IMG/VR virus record: IMGVR_UViG_3300027980_000288
Span: 1 to 33,243 of that record
From: a virus
Reading direction: 5' to 3' (one strand)
DNA: 33,243 bases
Notes under the pieces: generated by a model
What the model was told of the DNA's origin: nothing
What the model saw: only the letters and a program-made list of their open reading frames with translations
Databases searched by the model: none
Made by a program: the position numbers and the translations under genes
Shown: in pieces, positions 16,860 to 24,751 of the stretch
How the letters are laid out: every line of letters starts with the position of its first letter
Numbering within the stretch: position 1 is the first letter of the stretch

Positions 16860-17812
16860 TAAATGACTTCGTTAATTAAATTTGTCCAATTTTGTGTAAA
16901 TTTTGTTTTAGAAAACTTTTCTATCACAGTCTTTCGTGCATTGTCTCCAATTTGTTGGAGGGTTTCTTTATTTAATGACAAAATATGTTGCACTAATTTT
17001 TTACCATCTTTATCATTATTTACATCATACAGAAATCCATTATAACCATGCTGAATTACCTCTGGAATCATACTGGTAGCTGATGATATACAACAACATC
17101 CACAAGACATGGCCTCAAATAAGGAGAATGGCATCGTTGATGCTCTGCTCGTATTGAGAAAAATATAATGATTGTTATAGATATCAATCAATTCATCTAT
17201 GTTTTCTGCAGGCTTAGAAATTCCCGTCTTGGATGTTCCCACTAATTTAGTGGAAAGAGAAGATGTGATATTCTTCCATCCTGTATAATTACACGGCCCA
17301 TCTCGTTGATCAAATTCATTTACTACTGAAAGTAGTGATAGTGATTTCTGTTGTTTGCGGCGACTTTCAAAGAGTTCTGTATCTACACACTGCGGAATCA
17401 CTGTATGATGCATAGGAAACTGCCATTGATTAACACTATACTGTGAAAGAAATACATTCTTATCGCCGATTAAAGCATTAAGATTTAGATCTGAATCTCT
17501 TTGTGGTAAAGTGTGTTCTAATTGAATCAATGGCACTCTAAGTTGTCGCGCCGCTTTTGAAAATAATTGATGTTGGCCATATTTATGTTGACTTAAAATA
17601 ACATCTGGTTTAATATTCGGCGTCAATACATTTACAATTTCATGATTGGCCGGTAGAGGTGCATAGTTGAAATCCCACTCTTTGGCTCCTTGATAATTCC
17701 ACATGATGAAATTAAATGGCAGATCGTCCATATAAGATTGATATCTTTCATGGGTCGCCGCCGTCAATACTGTAGGTTTTTCTTTTGTAAATTCTTTAAC
17801 TAAATTCTTCAT
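16859..17812 (-). CDS. GT4-like glycosyltransferase (GT-B fold)
   Basis: This encodes 317 residues from ATG 17812, with AAGGA 8 nt upstream. Two Rossmann halves are visible. The N-terminal half includes VILSQHKYGQHQLFSKA and PLIQLEHTLPQRD. The C-terminal half includes PFSLFEAMSCGCCCISS then MIPEVIQHGYNGFLYDV, the classic GT4 donor-binding segment (E-A-x-S-C-G...G-x-N-G). The final helix (KTVIEKFSKTKFTQNWTNLI) matches the family C-terminus. The N-terminal Rossmann loop is short compared with usual 370-400 residue members. It lies at the start of the sugar cluster, just downstream of the hairpin at 17830. Substrate and acceptor are unknown. Confidence 0.75.
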   Translation of the reverse strand: MKNLVKEFTKEKPTVLTAATHERYQSYMDDLPFNFIMWNYQGAKEWDFNYAPLPANHEIVNVLTPNIKPDVILSQHKYGQHQLFSKAARQLRVPLIQLEHTLPQRDSDLNLNALIGDKNVFLSQYSVNQWQFPMHHTVIPQCVDTELFESRRKQQKSLSLLSVVNEFDQRDGPCNYTGWKNITSSLSTKLVGTSKTGISKPAENIDELIDIYNNHYIFLNTSRASTMPFSLFEAMSCGCCCISSATSMIPEVIQHGYNGFLYDVNNDKDGKKLVQHILSLNKETLQQIGDNARKTVIEKFSKTKFTQNWTNLINEVI

Positions 17813-17829
17813 TCGAAATCCTTAAAGGG

Positions 17830-17851
17830 CACCCGGCCTTTCGACCGGGTG
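17830..17851 (-). promoter_or_regulatory. GNRA-capped hairpin in the only gap of the - strand operon
   Basis: Read on the - strand, CACCCGGTC pairs with GGCCGGGTG (nine pairs, one U-G wobble) around a GAAA tetraloop. It lies between the stop at 17864 and the AAGGA Shine-Dalgarno of the next gene, in the only intergenic gap over 4 nt here. It is followed by CCCTTTAAGG, so the T-tract is weak. It may be a leaky terminator, an RNA-processing site or a 3' stability element rather than a full terminator. Confidence 0.6.
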
Positions 17852-17863
17852 TTTGACCTACTT

Positions 17864-18259
17864 TTATACTTCTTTCTTAAGTTCTCGATCCCATCTCTTC
17901 CATCCACGATCAGGTAAATATTCTCCTGATTCCAGATCTTTAATACGAGGATACAGAACTCCATTATCTGTCTGTCCCATAGTTAATTTAGCTCCCTTAA
18001 GAGCTGGTCTTTCATCTAGGCAAATAAATTCAAAGTATTTAATCTCTTTACCCTTGGCGTCTTTACACGCGCGGATACTCAATTTAGTCTTATTCGACCA
18101 AACCGACTTTCCTTCTTCGTCAGTTTTAACGGCATTTTCGCCACTTCCCCAAAGATTTTCCATGTGATGTAACCACTCAAAAGCTTCAACATCACTTTTG
18201 ACTTCTTCAGAAAAAACAACTTCACGTCCGCTAACTCTAGCTTTAAATTCAATTCTCAT
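17864..18259 (-). CDS. Hypothetical conserved-looking phage protein
   Basis: This encodes 131 residues from ATG 18259, in ATGA overlap with the preceding glycosyltransferase gene. I do not recognise a family. The protein is charged (Lys, Glu, Asp), with alternating strands such as MRIEFKARVSGREVVFSEEV at the N-terminus, AFEWLHHMENLWGSGENAV in the middle, then IKYFEFICLDERPALKG and a conserved-looking GWKRWDREL at the end. There is no signal peptide, membrane segment or cysteine cluster. It is followed directly by a strong hairpin and is the only gene so separated from its downstream neighbour, which could mean different mRNA abundance. A nucleic-acid-binding role is possible but unsupported. 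Confidence 0.55.
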   Translation of the reverse strand: MRIEFKARVSGREVVFSEEVKSDVEAFEWLHHMENLWGSGENAVKTDEEGKSVWSNKTKLSIRACKDAKGKEIKYFEFICLDERPALKGAKLTMGQTDNGVLYPRIKDLESGEYLPDRGWKRWDRELKKEV

Positions 18260-19332
18260 TCAATATTCTCCAATAGATTTTTAATATGATTTTCATCGTT
18301 AAAATCAGATAAATTTACAGGTTCAAAATTCTTCCTGTTTTCAAAAACAAATCTCATACTTTGACGTATTTGTTTTTGATCGGGACAATTCCAAGTGTCC
18401 CATCCATTTTGGTAATTCGGTATAGCTCCACCAGCATAGGAAGTTCCTGTAACTGAATGAAAACTATTTTCGTCTGGAAATAATTCCATTAATTTTTTTG
18501 TACCACCATAAAATGGCGCTATCACATTTTTGCCTAATTGTGCAGCCTCATAAGCTGGTATGCACCAACCCTCTCCATGTGAGGCAGATACAAAACAATC
18601 CATTACACAATGTAATCCACTAATTTGACTGTCAGTTAAATCACGAGTTAAGGTCATTTCTTCTTTATAGTCATGGATATTTTGATACAATTTTAAATTA
18701 TCTTTAATAGTTTTATAAAGCTCGTTTAAATCCTGAGTTGTTTTAATTATCAAGTTTACAGGTTCATTTGGATCAAATTCTGTATGAAAAGCTGCAATTA
18801 AATCTTCAAGATTTTTACGGTGTGTAGCTGTACTAATAGTATAAAAATTGTAATTCCCTTCTAAATTTGGGATTTGTAAAGGGAGTTCCTCTGGGAAAGC
18901 TGGCTTAATTCTATGAGGTATAACTTTAATCGGAATAAATGACGCAACTGATTTAGTGTTAAGGAGACATTGTTTAGCATCTTCATTTGGCACCCAAATC
19001 TCATCTGCCATGTTCATGTACTCAGGCCATAAACTATATCTAATATCATTTGTTTCTAATTCTACCCATAAAATATTTTTAACATTGGGTATCCTTTGAA
19101 AAAAATTAGGTAATACATATTGGATAACAGTAGTTACACCTTCAATCGATTTGTTTTCGGCTTCTGTAATCCATATTGGGATGTCCTCTTGATGAGCCAG
19201 ATCAACACTTCTAGTGACTAAATCGGTGTGATCGTTCAAAAGTTCCATTTCTTGTCTAGCTAGTTTACCCCATCCTGAATTATTAGGTTCTCTATAATGA
19301 CCTACGAAAAGGATTTTCTTCTTAGTTCCCAC
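18256..19332 (-). CDS. GT4-family glycosyltransferase
   Basis: This encodes 358 residues from a GTG at 19332 (31 nt inside the preceding gene), with a purine-rich stretch upstream. It is a GT-B enzyme. The N-terminal Rossmann start KKILFVGHYREPNNSGWGKL carries a Ser/Gly acceptor loop. ADEIWVPNEDAKQCLL is the usual mid-protein strand-helix, and TISTATHRKNLEDLIAAF matches the K-x2-x2-L-I-x-A-F segment that begins the C-terminal domain. SHGEGWCIPAYEAAQLGKNV is the donor-binding motif (H/E-G...E-A-x-x-x-G). It is coupled to the next-upstream GT4, suggesting successive additions to one glycan. Acceptor unknown. Confidence 0.85.
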   Translation of the reverse strand: MGTKKKILFVGHYREPNNSGWGKLARQEMELLNDHTDLVTRSVDLAHQEDIPIWITEAENKSIEGVTTVIQYVLPNFFQRIPNVKNILWVELETNDIRYSLWPEYMNMADEIWVPNEDAKQCLLNTKSVASFIPIKVIPHRIKPAFPEELPLQIPNLEGNYNFYTISTATHRKNLEDLIAAFHTEFDPNEPVNLIIKTTQDLNELYKTIKDNLKLYQNIHDYKEEMTLTRDLTDSQISGLHCVMDCFVSASHGEGWCIPAYEAAQLGKNVIAPFYGGTKKLMELFPDENSFHSVTGTSYAGGAIPNYQNGWDTWNCPDQKQIRQSMRFVFENRKNFEPVNLSDFNDENHIKNLLENIE

Positions 19333-20879
19333 TGATTATATCTTTCTCTATATGACTTAAATTTATTATAAACTTCCTTACGTGTAATCTGCATAGGCTT
19401 ATCTCCCAATTCATTATTCTGACTCAATGGAATAACCATACCAGCATTTAACGCATCTATAAAATATAGGTGTGTGTATGACCCTATAAAATTAGGTTCT
19501 TGGGCTACTTTAGTAATACACCACATGATATATTCAGAATTGCTCAGATAGGCTAGCTCTTGAAATTCTGGTATGTTCCTAACATCAATAGGTTTTTCCC
19601 AATTCTTTACCTTATTTTGTTCTACCAAATTTACAAGCTTAACCCATTTTTCTTTACATGTTTCTTCAGTATAATTTTCGGCAGCTTTATTTGCTATAGA
19701 AATCCTATCATATTGATAGGTTGTTGGGTCTTTTAAGATTTCAACAAAACCATCAATATCTATAACTGCTCTATTACACAAACTTTTCATTTCTGTATCA
19801 TATGCAATTGGTTTAACGCCGATCGCATCAATTTTAGGAATGACATCTTGTTGTGCTGAATAATCAGTAGAAACAACTTTGACTCCGCACATCGCAGCCT
19901 CAATTGTTGGTATACCGAATCCTTCGGAATTATGAGGTTGGAGATATAGATCGAAGCTGCTGTACAAATGTCGCAATCCTTTTTCATCCAATCCCTTTAA
20001 GACACTAGCTGTGATTACGTTGCCGCCACATTTACTACACTTAAAAGATCTATGATTAAATAATCTATGAGAAACATCATGACAATTCTCACAAATATAA
20101 GTCATATAGACTCTATTTTGGATTCCATATCTTGCAAATAAGGTCGGCAAGTCCCAACCTTTATCTGGGTAATGCGTATGACAATACAGAAACAAATCAT
20201 CAACTTGAGCAACGGCCGCACAAAGTTCAGGAAATCTTTTCCGATTTTGATTCCGCATTACAGTACCGACCAATTTAATATCGAGTGGCAAACCCAATGC
20301 TTTACGTGCGTTTTCTTTACTGATTAAAGAATGTTGTTTAAATCCGGGAGAAATAAATGGCATTAAATTTCGGCAATGATATTGTTGTTTCAACCATGAC
20401 TCAGACCATTCATTATATGTTGTGACATAATCAGCTTCATGAAAAGCATCTAACCAGTCGGCCTTTTGAGGCAGAGTATCTACTGTTGGAGATAGGATTG
20501 ATGTAAAGCAATCATGGAATGGAGATTCAGTAATAAATCTATCATACCAATAATCTCTTACTGAAATAACAATATCTGGTTTTTCTTGTAAACAAATCTG
20601 TTCAAACATCCATGAACCGAATTTAGCATCACCACTAGATGATTCTCGCTGAGAATAGATGCGTTGACTTTCTTTATCATTACTGTGCGGCACATTTAGA
20701 TATACTCGCCAAGGACACCTTCTAGCATATTCCGTATGCTCTCTGATGTTTGGATTCCCATAACTAGCAAGTTCAGCAACTTGATGACCAGCATTGTGTA
20801 AAGCTTCTGCTATTTGTCGATAGTAAGCTGCATATCCAGTACATAGATAGGTGTATTCACTAATCAGTAATATCTTCAT
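19302..20879 (-). CDS. GT4-family glycosyltransferase with inserted zinc ribbon
   Basis: This encodes 525 residues from ATG 20879, 20 nt inside the preceding gene. The N-terminus MKILLISEYTYLCTGYAAYY is a GT-B Rossmann start with a glycine acceptor loop. The C-terminal domain carries PHNSEGFGIPTIEAAMCGVK, the donor-binding motif. Between them Cys263, Cys266, Cys281 and Cys284 form a C-x2-C-x14-C-x2-C zinc ribbon inserted just after the start of the C-terminal Rossmann domain. The family is normally about 370-420 residues, so the insert and a C-terminal extension of about 110 residues (ending in MQITRKEVYNKFKSYRERYN) explain the extra length. Its role in sugar transfer is likely; the acceptor is unknown. 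Confidence 0.85.
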   Translation of the reverse strand: MKILLISEYTYLCTGYAAYYRQIAEALHNAGHQVAELASYGNPNIREHTEYARRCPWRVYLNVPHSNDKESQRIYSQRESSSGDAKFGSWMFEQICLQEKPDIVISVRDYWYDRFITESPFHDCFTSILSPTVDTLPQKADWLDAFHEADYVTTYNEWSESWLKQQYHCRNLMPFISPGFKQHSLISKENARKALGLPLDIKLVGTVMRNQNRKRFPELCAAVAQVDDLFLYCHTHYPDKGWDLPTLFARYGIQNRVYMTYICENCHDVSHRLFNHRSFKCSKCGGNVITASVLKGLDEKGLRHLYSSFDLYLQPHNSEGFGIPTIEAAMCGVKVVSTDYSAQQDVIPKIDAIGVKPIAYDTEMKSLCNRAVIDIDGFVEILKDPTTYQYDRISIANKAAENYTEETCKEKWVKLVNLVEQNKVKNWEKPIDVRNIPEFQELAYLSNSEYIMWCITKVAQEPNFIGSYTHLYFIDALNAGMVIPLSQNNELGDKPMQITRKEVYNKFKSYRERYNQWELRRKSFS

Positions 20880-21162
20880 TTTCTTCTTTTAGTATATCAA
20901 AATGAATAGCTTTGATTCTTGTTTTTAAACCAGAGCCTCTTAATTCTCCTAAAACCCATAAACAGTCGTTTAATTCTACCTGATCTTTAATCGTATCAGC
21001 TGCCGTAGAATAAAAATCAATAGTGAATTCATCAATATTTTTAACTTGTTTTCTACGTCGTACGCAAGCTAATTTTACAGTAACCTTGTTTGTGTAGTAA
21101 TCAATACCAATAACCACACCAGTTCCCGATACTGTCATCGGGGTTGAACCATCCAAACTCAT
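20860..21162 (-). CDS. Small OB-fold-like protein, possible ssDNA-binding protein
   Basis: This encodes 100 residues from ATG 21162, 2 nt past the preceding stop. The strand pattern GTGVVIGIDYYTNKVTVKLA, then FTIDFYSTAADTIKDQVELN and DCLWVLGELRGSGLKTRI resembles the five-strand OB fold of minimal SSB proteins. These have a conserved aliphatic-x-G-E/G-L motif where LGELRG sits here. The acidic tail KEENEDITD is compatible with the SSB acidic C-terminus, though it lacks the DDxxF end. It sits directly after the polymerase cluster. I see no cysteine cluster. SSB function is a moderate inference from fold pattern and context. Confidence 0.4.
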   Translation of the reverse strand: MSLDGSTPMTVSGTGVVIGIDYYTNKVTVKLACVRRRKQVKNIDEFTIDFYSTAADTIKDQVELNDCLWVLGELRGSGLKTRIKAIHFDILKEENEDITD

Positions 21163-21164
21163 TT

Positions 21165-21515
21165 TTATTCACTTTCATCAAAATATTTTTCATATGTTTT
21201 ACCATCCGGTGTTTCAATTTCTTTAAAAATGATACTTAAGGGTATCATATAAGCATTGCAGATATTTTGTAAAAATGATTCTGCCGCTTCTTCTGGATCT
21301 ACTGGACCCTTTGAAACTGATTCCGGAATGAATGCTTCGCTACATTCATCATCTATAGCTATTTGCCGATAATAAATTCCTTCCTCATTACTAAAAATAG
21401 TTGCCGATTTCACTTCGGGAACTGCTTGATTATATTCAATTTTAATTTCCCCATCAGTCTTTTTAACAAGAATATAATATCCTGTGTTAATTAACCGTTG
21501 ACTTATAGTTCCCAT
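21165..21515 (-). CDS. Hypothetical protein next to polymerase
   Basis: This encodes 116 residues from ATG 21515; the start overlaps the polymerase stop by 13 nt. No family is recognised. The first half consists of alternating strands (TGYYILVKKTDGEIKIEY, then ATIFSNEEGIYYRQI) and the second of a helix region (PEEAAESFLQNICNAYMIPL) with an acidic C-terminus. There is no transmembrane segment or metal motif. Tight coupling to the C-terminal polymerase gene suggests a replication-module accessory, but that is context only. Confidence 0.55.
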   Translation of the reverse strand: MGTISQRLINTGYYILVKKTDGEIKIEYNQAVPEVKSATIFSNEEGIYYRQIAIDDECSEAFIPESVSKGPVDPEEAAESFLQNICNAYMIPLSIIFKEIETPDGKTYEKYFDESE

Positions 21516-23506
21516 ACTTCCTCCAAGACTAATCCACCTCGATTAGATCTTTTTGCATGTAACATAATAATGTTGTTATCATATAATTGATTTTCATAAA
21601 CCATTTTAGATGGAAAGCAGACACAATCGCATTCGCCGGTCATGTCTACTAATTTAAAACTGGCCATTACTTGACCTTTGAGCTTACCATTCTTAATTGT
21701 AAATTCTCTGTGATCAGTAATCTCACCAGCAATAATAAACTCGTTTAAATATTTCTTTTTAATATCAGCACATTTGTGCTTACCCATTGGAATTTTACCC
21801 GAATTAATTTTACGGGCAGAAATACTTGTTCCAAGTAATTCACGTTCATGATCAACAATATTATCAATATGATCATTTAAATCCATTGGCGGGTGCTCTA
21901 ATGCATTAAGAACACTTTCATGAATACTTTTATCTCTTCTGGGTTTTCCATTTTTAATATAATATTCTGCGGCAGCTTTTAAGCTCGTAAATTTATGTTC
22001 TTCATAAAATGCACGAATATGTTTTTGTTCTGTTTTATTATACACAGTCCACTGATTGTATTCAAATTCAGCTTGAACTCTACCCACCATTAATTGATCA
22101 AAACATCCGGTTCGGATCATTGAGATCATTTGTTTTTTATTCCAATTATGGCTATGTAAAATAAGAAATTCTATCCAAGAACAGTTTTCAAAAGTAAGAT
22201 TATTATCTACTTTATCAAAACTTTTTTCTCCACAATTTTTAATAGAAGACAAACCAAAAGTAACTTTGTCTCCAGCCATATCAAAATCAATTTTTGGATA
22301 TTGTTTGATTGTCGGTGGAACAATGGGAATCTTTAGACGTCTAGATTCAGAAATTACTGAACGAATTTCAGTACGTGTGTCAGCTTCATTTTTTGCATTT
22401 CTTAACCACGCACAGATATACTCTTGCGGGTAATGGGCCTTAGCCCACGCTGTCCAATATCCAGTTAAGGCATAACCGACACTGTGTGAGTTTGAACTTA
22501 TTAAGCCATTATCTAGATAGAATGTATGACTTGTATTCTTAACTTGCAAATCCACACTATTTCCTTGACGTCGTACTTGTACTATACCATTAACTGTGAC
22601 AGAATTTCCCGTTTTTTCCAAAATTTTTGCATTTTTTTTGAAAATTTCTAATATCGGCATCTTTCCAAGTGACGTAACAAACTGATGAGTGGGAGAGCAC
22701 ACAACCTCTCCGGCATTTGTTGAAACCTCTAGCATTTGAGTTTGATGAAAAAACACATTCTCAACTCTGCACACACCCTCGGGGGTGTAAACTTCGTCGC
22801 CAGTGCGGACATTAGTAATTTGCATCGGACCCTTTGTGGTTGCTACCAACGTATCGGGAGCTAAACATTTATTAAATGAATATCTAGCTGCGGCAGAGAT
22901 TTGTTCAAATAAAAATTCACCTTCAGCTTTAGTAATTTTACCTACTTTTTCAACTCCGGAAATGAATTTTTCCTTAAAAGAAAATACAATATCAGCTTTT
23001 TTCTTTGCGATACCCTTTAAGAACTTAAGTGATTCACTTCCTGAAAAGCCAGCAACCCTTTGAGCAATTAATAAAATATCTTCTTGATAAACTAAAATGC
23101 CATATGTTTCTGGAGTTAACTGAAAAAGAATATCATCTGGATTATTACCAATTCCATTCTTCCTATCACAGAAAATTTTTGTTAAAGATACTCCATTTTC
23201 ATCTAAACTATTCAACGTACCGGGTCTAATGACTGCTATCAAAGCCGCCGCATCTTCAATTTTTTCTGGTTTTAATTCAGATGCCCAAGTTTTTCCTAAG
23301 AAAGACTCTAACTGAAACACAGATTGTGTGTGGCCCTTGGCATAAACCTCCCAAGATTTTTTACACGCCACATTATCCTCTTCAAACGAAGGGTCACGAA
23401 AGTCAATAAATGGCTTACCGTTAACCTCTAATACTTTACATCCACATTCTAATTGCTTATATTGTTTCACACTAAACATCCTTATGACAGACAACAAATC
23501 TGTCAT
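21503..23506 (-). CDS. dnaE: DNA polymerase III alpha, C-terminal half, with mini-intein
   Basis: This encodes 667 residues before splicing, 541 after. The extein starts in the region after the third catalytic Asp of DnaE: SVFQLES (about 61-67), then IRPGTL (about 93-98), TPETYGILVYQEDILLIAQR (about 130-149) and the FNK|SHSVGYALTGYWTAWAK block, split by the intein at 214-339. These are fingers and helix-hairpin-helix segments of C-family polymerases. The end (FIIAGEITDHREFTIKNGKL to the C-terminus) is an OB-fold. The tau-binding extension of longer DnaEs is absent. The other half is at 25592-27445. The start is uncertain: this ATG gives the longest form, but a GTG at 23470 has AAGG with 9-nt spacing and no overlap, and an ATG at 23479 lies next to that AAGG. 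Confidence 0.9.
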   Translation of the reverse strand: MTDLLSVIRMFSVKQYKQLECGCKVLEVNGKPFIDFRDPSFEEDNVACKKSWEVYAKGHTQSVFQLESFLGKTWASELKPEKIEDAAALIAVIRPGTLNSLDENGVSLTKIFCDRKNGIGNNPDDILFQLTPETYGILVYQEDILLIAQRVAGFSGSESLKFLKGIAKKKADIVFSFKEKFISGVEKVGKITKAEGEFLFEQISAAARYSFNKCLAPDTLVATTKGPMQITNVRTGDEVYTPEGVCRVENVFFHQTQMLEVSTNAGEVVCSPTHQFVTSLGKMPILEIFKKNAKILEKTGNSVTVNGIVQVRRQGNSVDLQVKNTSHTFYLDNGLISSNSHSVGYALTGYWTAWAKAHYPQEYICAWLRNAKNEADTRTEIRSVISESRRLKIPIVPPTIKQYPKIDFDMAGDKVTFGLSSIKNCGEKSFDKVDNNLTFENCSWIEFLILHSHNWNKKQMISMIRTGCFDQLMVGRVQAEFEYNQWTVYNKTEQKHIRAFYEEHKFTSLKAAAEYYIKNGKPRRDKSIHESVLNALEHPPMDLNDHIDNIVDHERELLGTSISARKINSGKIPMGKHKCADIKKKYLNEFIIAGEITDHREFTIKNGKLKGQVMASFKLVDMTGECDCVCFPSKMVYENQLYDNNIIMLHAKRSNRGGLVLEEVWEL
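22490..22867 (-). other. DnaE mini-intein, 126 residues
   Basis: This is an in-frame insert between FNK and SHS of the polymerase. It starts with Cys1 (CLAPDTLVATTKGP) as block A and has GDEVYTPEG after it. Block B is VVCSPTHQFVT with His61. The insert ends with block F/G VDLQVKNTSHTFYLDNG then LISSN, with the final Asn126, and Ser as the +1 extein residue. The penultimate residue is Ser instead of the usual His. No LAGLIDADG or HNH endonuclease is present. Splicing residues (Cys1, His in B, Asn end, Ser+1) look intact, so it is probably active. Confidence 0.9.
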
Positions 23507-23954
23507 CTAGATACTTACGTATTTTACTCCTAACTGTTCGCCACTGCAAACCGCCATTGCCACAGCCGGGCCGAGTCATTATAATTTTTTGCCATTGCAT
23601 AATATCTACAAGTTTTTTAAGATTTTTACAAGAAGCTTCAATTAATTCAATTGGCGAATCATCTTTCCAGTGAAATTTGGTTTGCAATCCCACTACATAA
23701 AACTTGTTATGTCCCAACATTCTAGGACCATCTAATAATAGATGGTAATCCTCAATATCAATATCTTTATATTTGTCTACTATTTGTCCCCAATTCCATG
23801 CTAAGTATTTAAATTTAGCATTAAACTGTTCAGCAATACCTCGGCCCATTACTAAGCTGCCATTCATTTTAACCATATTATTAGTAGTACAAACTAAGGC
23901 ATCTACATCTTGCTGTTCCGCGATACGCCAGAAATCTTGTTCTTCTTCTATCAT
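23472..23954 (-). CDS. Macro-domain protein (ADP-ribose binding/hydrolysing)
   Basis: This encodes 160 residues, ATG 23954, in ATGA overlap with the preceding exonuclease gene. It is a single macro domain. DALVCTTNNMVKMNGSLVMG at residues 18-37 ends in the MGRGIAEQF loop, where Asn25/26 and Gly-rich turns contact ADP-ribose. The second loop is MTRPGCGNGGLQW at 126-138. This NGSLVMGRG...GxGNGGLxW layout is what I know from phage macro domains and yeast Poa1-like ADP-ribose 1''-phosphate phosphatases. Likely activities are removal of ADP-ribose from DNA or protein, or ADP-ribose-phosphate hydrolysis. Placed between exonuclease and polymerase, it may repair ADP-ribosylated DNA or proteins; that is inference. 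Confidence 0.85.
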   Translation of the reverse strand: MIEEEQDFWRIAEQQDVDALVCTTNNMVKMNGSLVMGRGIAEQFNAKFKYLAWNWGQIVDKYKDIDIEDYHLLLDGPRMLGHNKFYVVGLQTKFHWKDDSPIELIEASCKNLKKLVDIMQWQKIIMTRPGCGNGGLQWRTVRSKIRKYLDDRFVVCHKDV

Positions 23955-24751
23955 ATAATGTTTTTCTCTTTTAAAATATTATGAATAGGTAATACGGTTT
24001 CACCCTCGGTCACCCAATCAACCTCCTCTACAACACTCCGTAGTAGCTTCTGTATTCTGATATATATCTCCGCGGTCCACAGAACGTCTACAAGCGCGTG
24101 ATGAGCGTTAATGGAGTCAAACCCTAAATATTCTTTGATGACGTCTAGAGAGCGTCTGTGTGGTTCCTTCATGCTTTCAAATATCATAAAGCACATCTGA
24201 GCGATATCTACCGCCATCGCTGGATAAAATAACCAGTTTGGACCAAATCCCCAAGGCTCTTTATGTAACTTATAGTGATCAATAATTTCAGATGATTTAG
24301 CTTTTTTGAGCGCTACCCGACTCATTGGTTTATTTTGTAATGAGCGTAATTTGTGCAGGTGTCCATTTTGTAATCGGTTTGCTATCTGCATATCAAACGG
24401 CAGATTGAAACCAGCTGCAATTGGGGCTTCCCACGCATTATCTTTTGGGGTATGAAACTTAACCCAATTAGTAAATGAATCCCATACATTCTTAGGGTTT
24501 GGAAAGGTTTTGATTTGATCAACTGTAAATTTGTTCTTTTCCAAAGCTTGTTTTTCAAGTGGTCTCAAATTGTATAAATCAACTTCGTCATCATGAACAA
24601 TATTCATTGTGCCATAAAAAAGACCATTGTCACAAATTGTCAATCGGCGACCGTCTAGCATTACTGCACCTAAACTAATTGGTTGAGTAAACTCCGGATC
24701 TCTACTAGTTGTTTCAAAATCAAAAATACAAATCTTATTGTAATTGATCAT
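23951..24751 (-). CDS. DEDDh 3'-5' exonuclease (DnaQ-like proofreader)
   Basis: This encodes 266 residues from ATG 24751, 17 nt inside the preceding gene. Motif ExoI is FDFETTS (Asp11, Glu13), ExoII GFNLPFDMQI (Asp120), and ExoIII HHALVDVLWTAEI with His217 and Asp222 (H-x4-D). The family removes mispaired 3' nucleotides using two metal ions, normally as the epsilon partner of polymerase III. A helical region rich in charged residues lies between ExoII and ExoIII. The gene sits between the two polymerase halves, so a proofreading role for this replicase is the natural reading. The polymerase PHP domain also keeps its metal residues, so two nuclease activities may coexist. Confidence 0.9.
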   Translation of the reverse strand: MINYNKICIFDFETTSRDPEFTQPISLGAVMLDGRRLTICDNGLFYGTMNIVHDDEVDLYNLRPLEKQALEKNKFTVDQIKTFPNPKNVWDSFTNWVKFHTPKDNAWEAPIAAGFNLPFDMQIANRLQNGHLHKLRSLQNKPMSRVALKKAKSSEIIDHYKLHKEPWGFGPNWLFYPAMAVDIAQMCFMIFESMKEPHRRSLDVIKEYLGFDSINAHHALVDVLWTAEIYIRIQKLLRSVVEEVDWVTEGETVLPIHNILKEKNII

